Positions 1 to 6,570 are shown, counted from the stretch's first letter. The stretch: DNA of 11,626 nucleotides from an uncultured Methanofollis sp. (GCF_937919355.1 NZ_CALFSA010000118.1:1-11626), one strand, 5' to 3'. Numbers and translations: made by a program. Notes: a model not told the origin generated them from the sequence alone.

Positions 1-19
1 CGAGCGTCAGCGAGTTCAA

Positions 20-36
20 GAAAATCTTTGATTTTC
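20..36. repeat. Perfect short hairpin, possibly part of a dispersed repeat
   Basis: GAAAATC (20-26), a TTT loop and GATTTTC (30-36) form a perfect 7-bp stem. It is preceded by CGAGCGTCAGCGAG, itself repetitive. From memory, similar GAAAATC/GATTTTC words recur between genes in Methanomicrobiales genomes, so this may be one copy of a dispersed intergenic repeat. Only one copy is seen here, so that is inference. Confidence 0.35.
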
Positions 37-399
37 GGCGTAGTCCCCCGGCCAGACCGTGAGGAAGGCAGTGGATCTGTGTTTCTCCTCATAGGATCAG
101 GGCCACATCGGCCAGACAGCCCCCCGAACGAGACACTCCAGAATAGGATTTCTACAGAGCCGGAAATCTCTTCATATCCTTGTTTTCCATCATTCCAGGT
201 CATTCATGATCAGGGCATCTGTTCCTTCGGTTGCGTCTCCAGTACATATCCCGATGAAGCAGCAGATCCGGATCTCTCATCAGGGCATGGAGGCCGGCAG
301 GGCATATATCCGGGGCATGTCGGCATGTTTCATGTGCAAAAATTAAGTTAATCATTATCCGTTGCGTTATTGTGGAGATAGTTGATATCAGCAAGTAAA

Positions 400-418
400 A
401 CACAATCTCAGATCGTGT
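400..418. promoter_or_regulatory. 19-bp near-perfect palindrome upstream of the fasciclin TATA box
   Basis: The arms ACACAATCT (400-408) and AGATCGTGT (410-418) pair at 8 of 9 positions around a single central C. The site ends about 10 bp before the TATA-like element at 428-436. That is a suitable place for an activator or repressor of the fasciclin gene. The regulator is unknown. Confidence 0.35.
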
Positions 419-427
419 GGGATATGA

Positions 428-436
428 TTAAATATT
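428..436 (+). promoter_or_regulatory. Candidate archaeal TATA box for the fasciclin gene
   Basis: TTAAATATT is the most TATA-like stretch ahead of the gene. A start site about 26 bp downstream, near 458, would give a leader of about 17 nt that just contains the AGGAGG ribosome-binding site at 461-466. The mutual fit of TATA, ribosome-binding site and ATG supports it. Confidence 0.5.
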
Positions 437-474
437 GTAAATTCATATGTGGGGCCCTGTAGGAGGATGGAAGT

Positions 475-900
475 ATGCAACAGGAAAGCGTTCAGATCCA
501 GAAGAACATCGTCGAGACCGCGATCGCATCAGGAGAGTTCAACACCCTTGTCGCGGCGGTGAAGGCAGCAGGCCTTGTCGAAGCGCTGAGCAGTCCAGGG
601 CCATTCACGGTCTTTGCCCCGAACGACGCCGCGTTCTCCAAGGTGCCGAAGGCGACCATTGACAGCATCATGAAGGACAAGGCAAAACTCGCCGACATCC
701 TGAAGTATCACGTGATCTCGGGGAAGTACATGTCCTCCGACGTCGCCAAGACAAGTTCTCTCAAGACATTGCAGGGCTCTGACCTCTCCGTCGACACGAG
801 CAAGGGCGTGAAGATCAACGACGCCAACGTGATCAAGGCTGACATCGTCTGCTCGAACGGCATCTGCCATGTCATCGACTCGGTGCTGGTACCAAAGTAA
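475..900 (+). CDS. Single-domain fasciclin (FAS1) protein
   Basis: This 141-residue protein is essentially one FAS1 (beta-Ig-H3/fasciclin) domain. Visible hallmarks are the H1 box GPFTVFAPNDAAF at about 42-54, the conserved YH pair at 78-79 and the H2 box HVIDSVLVP near the C-terminus (132-140). FAS1 domains are known as adhesion modules, usually on secreted or anchored proteins. No signal peptide, lipobox or membrane segment is visible, so this copy is either cytoplasmic or exported by an unrecognised route. Two cysteines (126 and 131) flank the start of H2. The ATG is fixed by AGGAGG at 461-466, 8 nt upstream. It appears monocistronic, ending just before a T-run. Family assignment is firm; location and partner are not. 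Confidence 0.93.
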   Translation: MQQESVQIQKNIVETAIASGEFNTLVAAVKAAGLVEALSSPGPFTVFAPNDAAFSKVPKATIDSIMKDKAKLADILKYHVISGKYMSSDVAKTSSLKTLQGSDLSVDTSKGVKINDANVIKADIVCSNGICHVIDSVLVPK

Positions 901-905
901 CCACC

Positions 906-929
906 TTTTTTTTGTCCGCCCGGTTTTTT
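906..929 (+). terminator. T-run terminator after the fasciclin gene
   Basis: Eight T residues (906-913) start 5 nt after the stop codon, and six more follow at 924-929. T-runs without a strong hairpin are the usual archaeal termination signal. The inverted repeat CCGCCC (916-921) / GGGCGG (945-950) overlaps it but has a 23-nt loop and is probably incidental. Confidence 0.65.
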
Positions 930-996
930 GACAGGTTGCTATCTGGGCGGTGAGCACAGTTGCCTGGTCACGATCTCGGTCGATCGTAGATCCCAC

Positions 997-1029
997 GGCG
1001 ATCAACACACAAATCGTTTATAGATCGCC
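997..1029 (+). promoter_or_regulatory. Promoter of the 255-residue gene, with TATA box between inverted repeats
   Basis: TTTATAG at 1017-1023 is the best TATA candidate, predicting a start near 1046 and a leader of about 40 nt. A perfect 7-bp inverted repeat, GGCGATC (997-1003) and GATCGCC (1023-1029), brackets and slightly overlaps the TATA box. Such a layout suits a dimeric repressor that blocks TBP, but no regulator is identified. Confidence 0.4.
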
Positions 1030-1085
1030 TCCAATAGTCGTGCATGGTATAACGGGAACATGGCACCGTCGGTACCGGGAAAAAT

Positions 1086-1853
1086 ATGGGATTCTATGAT
1101 ATGCCGAAAAGTTCACAGGAAAAACCGGGTAAGCTGAAAGAAAACGGAATCGGCACTCATCGTCGACACTGGAGTGCTGTCGCCTCCCGGGAGAGCGCCA
1201 TCAGGGTATGCGTCCGGGAGGCGTTTGAACGTGCCCACGCCAGGACGAAGGTCGAGAGGGACGGCAGCGCCGTCACCGTCTCCTGGGCAGGAGGAGACGT
1301 TCTGAAGACGTGCTCGGTCAGCACCGGCCGGGAAATCCTGACTGCTTTCCCCTTCATCGCCGGGGGCATCGTCCACGACGTCGTGGTCGAGGCGGTGGAC
1401 GAGTGGCCGGACACGGTCCAGGGGCAGGTCCGTGGGTCTATCTGCGGTATGCGGTTTGCATTCTTCGACACCTATTATCCGGTGAACCGGGAGAGGTATC
1501 GCACCGGCAGGCAGTACCGCTTCTTCCTTTCGGCCCTTGCGTTTCGATTGAAAAAAACGGATGACGAACGGTCTTCGCATCATGAAATAGAATACTCCCC
1601 GCTGGAGGGCGGAGAGATCGACGAATTTGTCTTCAGGACAGTGGTCAGGGACGTCAGGGAGTGCCTCTCAGGATATGGAAAGGCGTACCTCGTCACCGCC
1701 CCTCTCTTCAGGGCGACTGATGGTATCAGAGAAATCAATATCCAGATCTGCGCCACCGAAAGCGTGACTGGTGGTTATGTCCCGGCAGTCGGCGACAGGA
1801 TCTCCGGTGCCCTGTGGTTGCAGGGCTTCATGCTCCCCAGAGGCGGGGGGTGA
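1086..1853 (+). CDS. Hypothetical protein of 255 residues, no recognised domain
   Basis: I do not recognise this family. The protein is soluble, with no signal peptide or membrane segment. Residues 1-30 are basic and probably disordered. Residues 35-155 alternate hydrophobic beta-like stretches with charged loops, including an aromatic-rich segment with FAFFDTYYPVNRERY at 124-138 and FFLSALAFRL at 146-155. The C-terminus carries a distinctive GDRISGALWLQGFML block at 236-250, which looks like a conserved structural element. Codon use resembles its neighbours, supporting a real gene. The start may be ATG 1086 or in-frame ATG 1101, as neither has a clear ribosome-binding site. It converges on the STAS operon with only 14 bp between stop codons. 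Confidence 0.65.
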   Translation: MGFYDMPKSSQEKPGKLKENGIGTHRRHWSAVASRESAIRVCVREAFERAHARTKVERDGSAVTVSWAGGDVLKTCSVSTGREILTAFPFIAGGIVHDVVVEAVDEWPDTVQGQVRGSICGMRFAFFDTYYPVNRERYRTGRQYRFFLSALAFRLKKTDDERSSHHEIEYSPLEGGEIDEFVFRTVVRDVRECLSGYGKAYLVTAPLFRATDGIREINIQICATESVTGGYVPAVGDRISGALWLQGFMLPRGGG

Positions 1854-1867
1854 GGTCTTGCCCCATT

Positions 1868-3154
1868 CTACCCCTGCGTGATCGTCGAGATATATGCGAT
1901 CCCCACATGGGCCCTGAGGATCTTCGTCCCGTCGAGGAGGTGACGCATGTCCACGAACTCCCCCTCTGCAAGACAGCGGTCGATGCCCTTCTCAAGAGGG
2001 GTCCGGAGGTCCCAGGGCACCTTCCTGAAGACGACGCCATGGTTGTGGAGGATGAGGCCGCCGTCGCCCTCACCGCGAGGGTGGGCGGAGAGAGAGGCGA
2101 GGGCCCCCGCATCGTAGGAGGAGAGGTCGACAGAAGGGTCCAGGCCGATGCCGAAGGCGACGACACTGTCACCCCCGTATTTTGGTTCTCCCGGGGTCTC
2201 GATCCACTCGCTGACGTTTTCGGGATCGACGATCGATCCCCCCTGTGCCGGGGCATTCGCGGTGACCGGCGCCTTCCTGATCCCTGACCCCTGGAACCCG
2301 CCTGTCACGCCCCAGAGGGCGACGGCGACGACGCCCGCCCTCACCTTCCGGTCCCGTGCATGGGAGAAGACGGCCCTGTACAGGGCATCGAGAGTGATCC
2401 CCTCCTCTGCCTCAACGGTGGCGAATTCATTGAACAGACCATCGAGGGCGACACTGAAAGCGGTGTAGGCCCTCACCTCTCCCCCGGCCCGTGCAGGCAC
2501 GAAAAAGTCCGGCGTGGCGTGGCCGTCCGAGGGGATCCAGGTCATCGAACCATGGATGGTGACCATCTCCCCGAGGTATGGCATTGCGTCGGCAAGACTG
2601 CTCCCGAGAGCGCCAACGCCGAGGGAGTAGGAGATATCGGAGAACTTCTCGGCATTGACGTCCTCCTCCCTGACGCGGGCATGGAGGAGGTCATCGAGAC
2701 TGCCCTTCACCCTGAGGGAGACTGATGCCCGCGACCCTGGCTCGAACCTGAACTTCGCCCCCTCATACTCGACAGGTGGGGCCGCAAGGTCGGCGATGAG
2801 GGAGAGAGAGTCCTCGCGGCGGAGGGACGCCGTCAGGGCCTCGGCACGTGAGGGGTAGATACTGAAGACGCGGTCAAAACCTGCCATGGCAAGGACCTGC
2901 AGGGGGTACTCGCCCACATTGCAGATCGCAAGGACCCCACCCCGTCCCTTCAGTTCCTTCTGCAGGCCGAGAAAGACCCTGATACCGGCGCTGCTCAGGT
3001 AGGTCAGGCCGGCGAAGTCGATGACGGCCGAGCGGTCGTCGTCCCTGAGGGCTGCGGCGATCCCTCCCTTCACCTCTTCGGACGCATAGCCGTCGAGTCT
3101 TCCCTCCACCGCAATGGTGAGGATACCATCGCATCTCTCTGCATTCATCTCCAT
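1868..3154 (-). CDS. STAS-domain protein with a large unrecognised C-terminal domain
   Basis: This is the last gene of the partner-switching operon, 428 residues from the chosen ATG. Residues 1-110 form a STAS (anti-anti-sigma) domain with the signature TYLSSAGIRVFL at 51-62. By alignment with RsbV/SpoIIAA, Ser55 is the expected phosphorylation site. Residues 115-428 match no domain I recognise. Notable blocks are SLGVGALG and GEMVTIHGSMTWIPSDGHATPDF in the middle and an HNHGVVFRKVPW segment nearer the end; the histidines and acidic residues could bind metal, but this is speculation. A TTG at 3178 would add eight residues and overlap the upstream gene. ATG 3154 is preferred because an AAGGAG ribosome-binding site lies 9 nt before it. 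It may be the output component of the switch. Confidence 0.85.
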   Translation of the reverse strand: MEMNAERCDGILTIAVEGRLDGYASEEVKGGIAAALRDDDRSAVIDFAGLTYLSSAGIRVFLGLQKELKGRGGVLAICNVGEYPLQVLAMAGFDRVFSIYPSRAEALTASLRREDSLSLIADLAAPPVEYEGAKFRFEPGSRASVSLRVKGSLDDLLHARVREEDVNAEKFSDISYSLGVGALGSSLADAMPYLGEMVTIHGSMTWIPSDGHATPDFFVPARAGGEVRAYTAFSVALDGLFNEFATVEAEEGITLDALYRAVFSHARDRKVRAGVVAVALWGVTGGFQGSGIRKAPVTANAPAQGGSIVDPENVSEWIETPGEPKYGGDSVVAFGIGLDPSVDLSSYDAGALASLSAHPRGEGDGGLILHNHGVVFRKVPWDLRTPLEKGIDRCLAEGEFVDMRHLLDGTKILRAHVGIAYISTITQG

Positions 3155-3167
3155 GACTCCCGTCTCC

Positions 3168-3581
3168 TTACCTCTCAAAATGTTTCACCAGACGAAGAAC
3201 ATTCTCCCTGTCCCTGCGTTCGTACAGGACGGCGTCTGTCATCCTCCGCATCAGGTAGATGCCAAGGCCCCCGATTGGGCGCTTGTCGGCCCCGCTCTCA
3301 AGGTCGGGCGTGGAGGCCGCCGTCGGGTCGAAGGCCGGGGCTGCGTCCCTGATCTCGACGACCGCACCCTCGTCTATCCGTTCGCAGGAGAGGACGATCT
3401 CCCCGCCGACACCCTCGTAGCCGTGGAGGATGATGTTTGTCAGCGCCTCGTCGACGGCGAGTTCGACTTCCTGGACGGCCTTCGCCGGCGCGCCCAGGCG
3501 CCTGAGGGCGGCGGCGACGCGGTCGAGGGCGCCGGGGAGGGAGGCGAGATCGGCGGATATGGTCCACTTCTCCACTGTCAC
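3168..3581 (-). CDS. RsbW-like ATP-binding protein (HATPase, anti-sigma-factor kinase family)
   Basis: This 137-residue protein is one GHKL/HATPase fold, the size of RsbW/SpoIIAB-type serine kinases. The N-box DEALTNIILHGY (44-55) has the catalytic Glu45 and Mg-binding Asn49. The next ATP-binding motif is RDAAPAFDP (78-86, Asp79), followed by the glycine loop GGLGIYLMRRMTD (104-116). Known relatives phosphorylate a serine on a partner STAS protein and release a client when the partner is dephosphorylated. Here the likely partners are the two STAS proteins of the same operon. Translation starts at GTG 3581, which overlaps the upstream TGA as GTGA, so the two genes are translationally coupled. 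The client cannot be a sigma factor if this is an archaeon. Confidence 0.88.
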   Translation of the reverse strand: MTVEKWTISADLASLPGALDRVAAALRRLGAPAKAVQEVELAVDEALTNIILHGYEGVGGEIVLSCERIDEGAVVEIRDAAPAFDPTAASTPDLESGADKRPIGGLGIYLMRRMTDAVLYERRDRENVLRLVKHFER

Positions 3582-4939
3582 ACCCCTTTCAGCACCATCA
3601 GGGTGATGTCGTCGAACTGCGGTTCTTCACCGGCGAACTCGTGGACTGCGTCCCTGACGCCGCGGATGATCTCGCTGGCGGGCCTCTCCCTCAGGCCAAG
3701 GACCGTCTCCTTCAGCCGCGTCTCGCCGAACTCCTCGGTCGCGGCGTTGATCGCCTCTGTCACACCGTCGGTGTACAGGACGAGCATGTCGCCGGGACCG
3801 ATCACGACCGTCTCCTCCCCATACTCCATATCTTCGATGGCGCCGAGAGCGATGCCTGTCGGCAGAAGCCTGACGAACTCATCCGAACCCGCCCTGAGGA
3901 GGAGGGGAGGGTTGTGACCGGCATTTGCATAGGTGAGTGCGTGCTTCTCCTCGTCGAGGACACCGTAGAAGAGGGTGACGAACATCCCGGAGTCTGACTG
4001 GGAGAGGATCATCGCGTTCGCGTCCGCGAGGGTGCGCGAGACGCGGGGGTGCCACCCGGCCATCGCCCTGATGATCGTCCTTGAGAGTGCCATGTACAGC
4101 GCCGCGGGGACGCTCTTCCCCGAGACATCCGCGATCACAATACCAGTCTTCCCGTCCTGCAGGCGGATGGCGTCGTAGAAGTCACCGCCCACCTCACGCG
4201 CCGGGCAACTCACGGCCGCAAGGTCGAATCCCTTCAGCAGCGGGATGGCCTTCGGGAGGAAAGTGTGCTGGATATCGGCGGCGATCTGCATCTCGGCCTT
4301 CTTCCTTTCGAGTTCGCCGCGGTAGGCATCCCTCTCCGCCTTTGTCCGCCTCTCCTCGACGAGGTTCGAGACCAGGAGGGCAAAGATGAACATACCTATG
4401 GCGTTCGCCAGGATCATCGGGATGCCCACCTGCCTCACCACCTCCCATGCAGTGGCAAAGGGGTTGCAGAGGAGGAGGACAAGGCCCATGTGGAAGACTT
4501 CCATCCCGACGGCAAAGACTACGGCGGTCCTGACCGGGACAGGTCCGTTGCGGTGGACCCACCAGATGGCGCCGCCGAAGAGACCGGCGAGGACGGTGGC
4601 GATCGAACAGGGGAGGGCGGTGAAACCCCCCATCTGCAGCCTGAAGAGACCGCCGATGATCCCGGCACCGATGCCGACCACAGGACCGCAGAAGATGCCC
4701 GCTACCATCGGCCCCAGGTCGCGGACATTGATGGGGGAACCGAGGACCGAGACACCACTGAGGGTGCCGTATACCGAGAGCGCACCGAAGAAGAGGATGA
4801 GGAGGAAGGTGCTCCGGGAGGAGAGACGCCGCTCCAAAGCCTCGGTGAAGGGTTCACACCGGGTTATGAAGTATGCTGCGACGACGATAACGCAGATCAT
4901 CTGGAAGAGGACGATAAAGTCCCCCACCCCTGGCAGCAT
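3578..4939 (-). CDS. Membrane PP2C/SpoIIE-type serine phosphatase with N-terminal 5TM sensor (RsbU-like)
   Basis: The 453-residue protein has about six hydrophobic segments (roughly 6-26, 43-63, 75-100, 108-128, 137-158 and 172-194). The stretch INVRDLGPMVAGIFCGP (70-86) followed by a Gly-rich helix and Arg100 matches the 5TM-5TMR_LYT family, best known from LytS-type sensors. A charged, probably coiled-coil linker (195-222) leads to a SpoIIE/PP2C phosphatase domain (about 223-453). Metal-binding aspartates are visible in EVGGDFYD (249-256), ADVSGKSVPAAL (270-281), LYTDGVTEA (388-396) and FDDIT (442-446), so it should be active. The likely substrate is the phospho-STAS protein in the same operon. 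The start overlaps the upstream stop by one base (TGATG). The ligand sensed by the membrane part is unknown. Confidence 0.92.
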   Translation of the reverse strand: MLPGVGDFIVLFQMICVIVVAAYFITRCEPFTEALERRLSSRSTFLLILFFGALSVYGTLSGVSVLGSPINVRDLGPMVAGIFCGPVVGIGAGIIGGLFRLQMGGFTALPCSIATVLAGLFGGAIWWVHRNGPVPVRTAVVFAVGMEVFHMGLVLLLCNPFATAWEVVRQVGIPMILANAIGMFIFALLVSNLVEERRTKAERDAYRGELERKKAEMQIAADIQHTFLPKAIPLLKGFDLAAVSCPAREVGGDFYDAIRLQDGKTGIVIADVSGKSVPAALYMALSRTIIRAMAGWHPRVSRTLADANAMILSQSDSGMFVTLFYGVLDEEKHALTYANAGHNPPLLLRAGSDEFVRLLPTGIALGAIEDMEYGEETVVIGPGDMLVLYTDGVTEAINAATEEFGETRLKETVLGLRERPASEIIRGVRDAVHEFAGEEPQFDDITLMVLKGV

Positions 4940-5292
4940 CAGGCACGTCCCTGCCGGTTCAGGGCGTCCTCCACGCTCTCATATGCAGGGAATATCCGCA
5001 AAAATCCAGATATCTCAAAAATTTCTCGGACGAACGGCGTGGGCCCTGCTATCGAGAGGTGTCCGTCCGTTTTCTTCACCTGTTTATAGGTTGCCAGGAG
5101 CACCCTGAGACCTGAACTGCTGATGTATTCGAGACTGCTCATATCGACGACGATGCTCTTCTCCCCCTGCCCGACAAGGCCGGAGAGAGCCGATTCCAGG
5201 CCGCAGCAGGAGGAGGCGTCAATCCTTCCCTTCACCGAAACGACCGCGCACCCCGATGCCATACGAATATCAATATCCGGGAGATTTTCCAT
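4939..5292 (-). CDS. STAS-domain anti-sigma-factor-antagonist-like protein (RsbV-like)
   Basis: This 117-residue protein is one STAS domain of the RsbV/SpoIIAA size. The signature LEYISSSGLRVLLATY lies at 54-69. Alignment with the Asp-Ser-x-Gly core of RsbV puts the phosphorylatable serine at 59. In the known mechanism the unphosphorylated form binds the HATPase kinase, and a PP2C phosphatase regenerates it. Both enzymes are encoded immediately downstream, with one-base and four-base overlaps, so this is the first gene of a four-gene operon. No ribosome-binding site precedes the ATG, and a weak TATA-like element lies about 26 bp upstream, so the message may be leaderless. Confidence 0.92.
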   Translation of the reverse strand: MENLPDIDIRMASGCAVVSVKGRIDASSCCGLESALSGLVGQGEKSIVVDMSSLEYISSSGLRVLLATYKQVKKTDGHLSIAGPTPFVREIFEISGFLRIFPAYESVEDALNRQGRA

Positions 5293-5315
5293 TACTATTG
5301 GCGTATTTCACGATA

Positions 5316-5321
5316 CCATAA
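5316..5321 (-). promoter_or_regulatory. Weak TATA-like element for the partner-switching operon
   Basis: On the minus strand TTATGG (5321 down to 5316) is centred about 26 bp before the ATG at 5292. That spacing predicts a leaderless mRNA, which fits the missing ribosome-binding site. The match to an archaeal TATA box is poor, and read-through from the methyltransferase is possible. Confidence 0.3.
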
Positions 5322-5365
5322 GTAGATTGTTTTTTGTGTACTTCTCCCGGGTGGAGAGATGTACG

Positions 5366-5371
5366 AAAAAA
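5366..5371 (-). terminator. T-run after the methyltransferase gene
   Basis: Six T residues on the minus strand begin 8 nt after the methyltransferase stop codon. This is consistent with a weak archaeal terminator separating it from the STAS operon 87 bp downstream. Confidence 0.4.
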
Positions 5372-5379
5372 GATGGCAT

Positions 5380-6009
5380 CTATCCATCATTTTCAAAAAT
5401 CGCAACGACCTCAGCACGCGGGAGGTCTCTGCCCCGTACTCTCAGTGACCAGGTGCAGGTCTCCAGCGTGTGGGGGTGCAGCGCCGAAAAGAGCGTGCGG
5501 ACTTCGGACTCGGAAAAATAGTGCGTGAGGATCCCCTCGCCGCGAAGGAAAGTGCCGACCTCCACCTCTGTCCCCTTCCCGTAGCGCATGTCGCGGTCTG
5601 AGAAGTCGCGGAAGTAGAGTCTCCCCTCCTCTTTCAACACCCGCACGATCTCGCCAGCGATGGCATTCCGCCCTGTCGCCTTCAGGTGCCCGGCAACGTG
5701 GAAGGCGCAGACGGCGTCGAAACTCCCGTCCCTGAAGGGGAGGGAGCGGGCGTCGGCGACAAGAAGGGGCGCTCCTTCCCCTGACGCCCGCTGGCAGAGG
5801 CAGATGGCCGCGGGGGAGATGTCGAGGCCGACGACAGAGACGCCTCTCTCTGAGAGGGGAATATATGTCTTCCCGTTGCCGCACCCGAGTTCGAGGACGC
5901 GGGAACCGGGGGGGATGGCGGGGAGGTCGCAGGATGCGCCCCCCCAGAGGCGTCCCCTCTGGAGGTAGTCCCTTTCCCACCCGCCGGGGTCACGGTATGG
6001 TGTGTTCAT
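5380..6009 (-). CDS. Class I SAM-dependent methyltransferase
   Basis: This 209-residue protein has the Rossmann-fold SAM-binding core of the Methyltransf_11/25 type. Motif I is VLELGCGNG (38-46), the acidic residue after strand 2 is Asp63 in VVGLDIS, motif III-like ADARSLPF lies at 85-92, and motif IV is FDAVCAFHVAGHL (97-109). Residues 120-209 form the usual C-terminal part of the sheet. The substrate cannot be read from sequence; relatives act on small molecules, quinone-like compounds or proteins. Its ATG overlaps the TGA of the FKBP gene as ATGA (6009-6006), so the two are translationally coupled. That does not imply a shared pathway, since the FKBP is predicted to be outside the membrane and this enzyme is cytoplasmic. 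Confidence 0.88.
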   Translation of the reverse strand: MNTPYRDPGGWERDYLQRGRLWGGASCDLPAIPPGSRVLELGCGNGKTYIPLSERGVSVVGLDISPAAICLCQRASGEGAPLLVADARSLPFRDGSFDAVCAFHVAGHLKATGRNAIAGEIVRVLKEEGRLYFRDFSDRDMRYGKGTEVEVGTFLRGEGILTHYFSESEVRTLFSALHPHTLETCTWSLRVRGRDLPRAEVVAIFENDG

Positions 6010-6521
6010 GCCGCAGCTTTCTGCAGGGAGAGGAGTGTGATTGAGAACCTGAGGTCCTTGCCGGCAAGGGGATGGTTTGCGTCCATCGTAACAGTGGTCT
6101 TGTTCATTGCGGTCACGGTAAAAATAACCGGGTTGCCATTATTTACCTGCATAAACCTCTGGCCCACCGCAGTGTCATTCGGGAGGAGTGAGCGGGTCGC
6201 ATAGGAGACCAACGCCGGGTTGTACTCGCCGTACGCTTCTTCCATGGGTATGGTCACATTCACCGACTCGTTTACGGCAAGTCCGGTGACGGCCTTATCG
6301 AATCCGGGGATCATCCTGCCCTTCCCGAGAGTGAAGGTGAGCGGTTCACGGCCGACCGAGGATTCATAGACAGTCCCGTTCAGGAAGGAAACCGTATATT
6401 CGACAGATACGTTGTCGCCCGGAGCGGCCCTCGGCTTTTCGGCCATATCCGTGCACCCTGCGGCGAGCATGAGGGCCGCAAGGAGAAGGCAGACTACCGG
6501 AATGATCATCTTCGATCTCAT
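6006..6521 (-). CDS. FKBP-type peptidyl-prolyl isomerase lipoprotein (SlyD-like)
   Basis: This 171-residue protein begins with a short basic N-terminus and a hydrophobic helix (6-21), then a lipobox LAAGC with Cys23, so it is likely membrane-anchored outside the cell. Residues 34-168 are an FKBP domain with the insert-in-flap arrangement of SlyD-like archaeal FKBPs. Landmarks are VSVEYTVSFLNGTVYESS (38-55), GRMIPGFDKAVTGLAVNE (68-85) and NHPLAGKDLRFSITLL (149-164). It probably speeds folding of exported proteins. Six N-x-S/T sequons (Asn37, 48, 84, 88, 115, 140) suit a glycosylated surface protein. An AGGAGG element (6530-6525) lies 3 nt before the ATG; an in-frame ATG at residue 5 is the alternative start. 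Confidence 0.93.
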   Translation of the reverse strand: MRSKMIIPVVCLLLAALMLAAGCTDMAEKPRAAPGDNVSVEYTVSFLNGTVYESSVGREPLTFTLGKGRMIPGFDKAVTGLAVNESVNVTIPMEEAYGEYNPALVSYATRSLLPNDTAVGQRFMQVNNGNPVIFTVTAMNKTTVTMDANHPLAGKDLRFSITLLSLQKAAA

Positions 6522-6570
6522 CCCCCTCCTGTTTGTGCTGAGGGATTATGAGACCATCCCCGGTCCCGGG

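Larger units (their letters stand above)
1..474. other. Intergenic region upstream of the fasciclin gene; no convincing gene
   Basis: I see no credible gene in this stretch. One plus-strand frame stays open from about 28 to 351, but it lacks a ribosome-binding site and its translation has no domain-like character. The first 36 bases hold a perfect 7-bp hairpin. A 10-base direct repeat, ATCAGGGCAT, occurs at 209-218 and 279-288, and the word GGGCAT occurs four times between 213 and 318. The sequence becomes AT-rich after about 335, where the fasciclin promoter region begins. The 3' end of a gene lying to the left could fall in the first bases, but nothing shows it. Confidence 0.5.

Noticed and set aside
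209..318. Repeated GGGCAT words and the ATCAGGGCAT 10-mer pair
   Set aside because: Copies are short and irregularly spaced, with no flanking structure. It is too weak for a CRISPR or a defined operator and is compatible with chance.
28..351. Open plus-strand frame of 107 codons at the left end
   Set aside because: No ribosome-binding site, a Pro/Ser/Gly-rich translation with no domain character, and it begins inside a repeat-like hairpin. It is probably chance in GC-rich DNA.
916..950. CCGCCC/GGGCGG inverted repeat after the fasciclin gene
   Set aside because: Six-bp arms with a 23-nt loop make a poor hairpin. The adjacent T-runs explain termination without it.
4265..5108. Long plus-strand frames of 240-274 codons opposite the phosphatase gene
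   Set aside because: They are antisense shadows of the SpoIIE-type gene, whose minus-strand product shows complete domain motifs. The plus-strand translations are low-complexity and charged.
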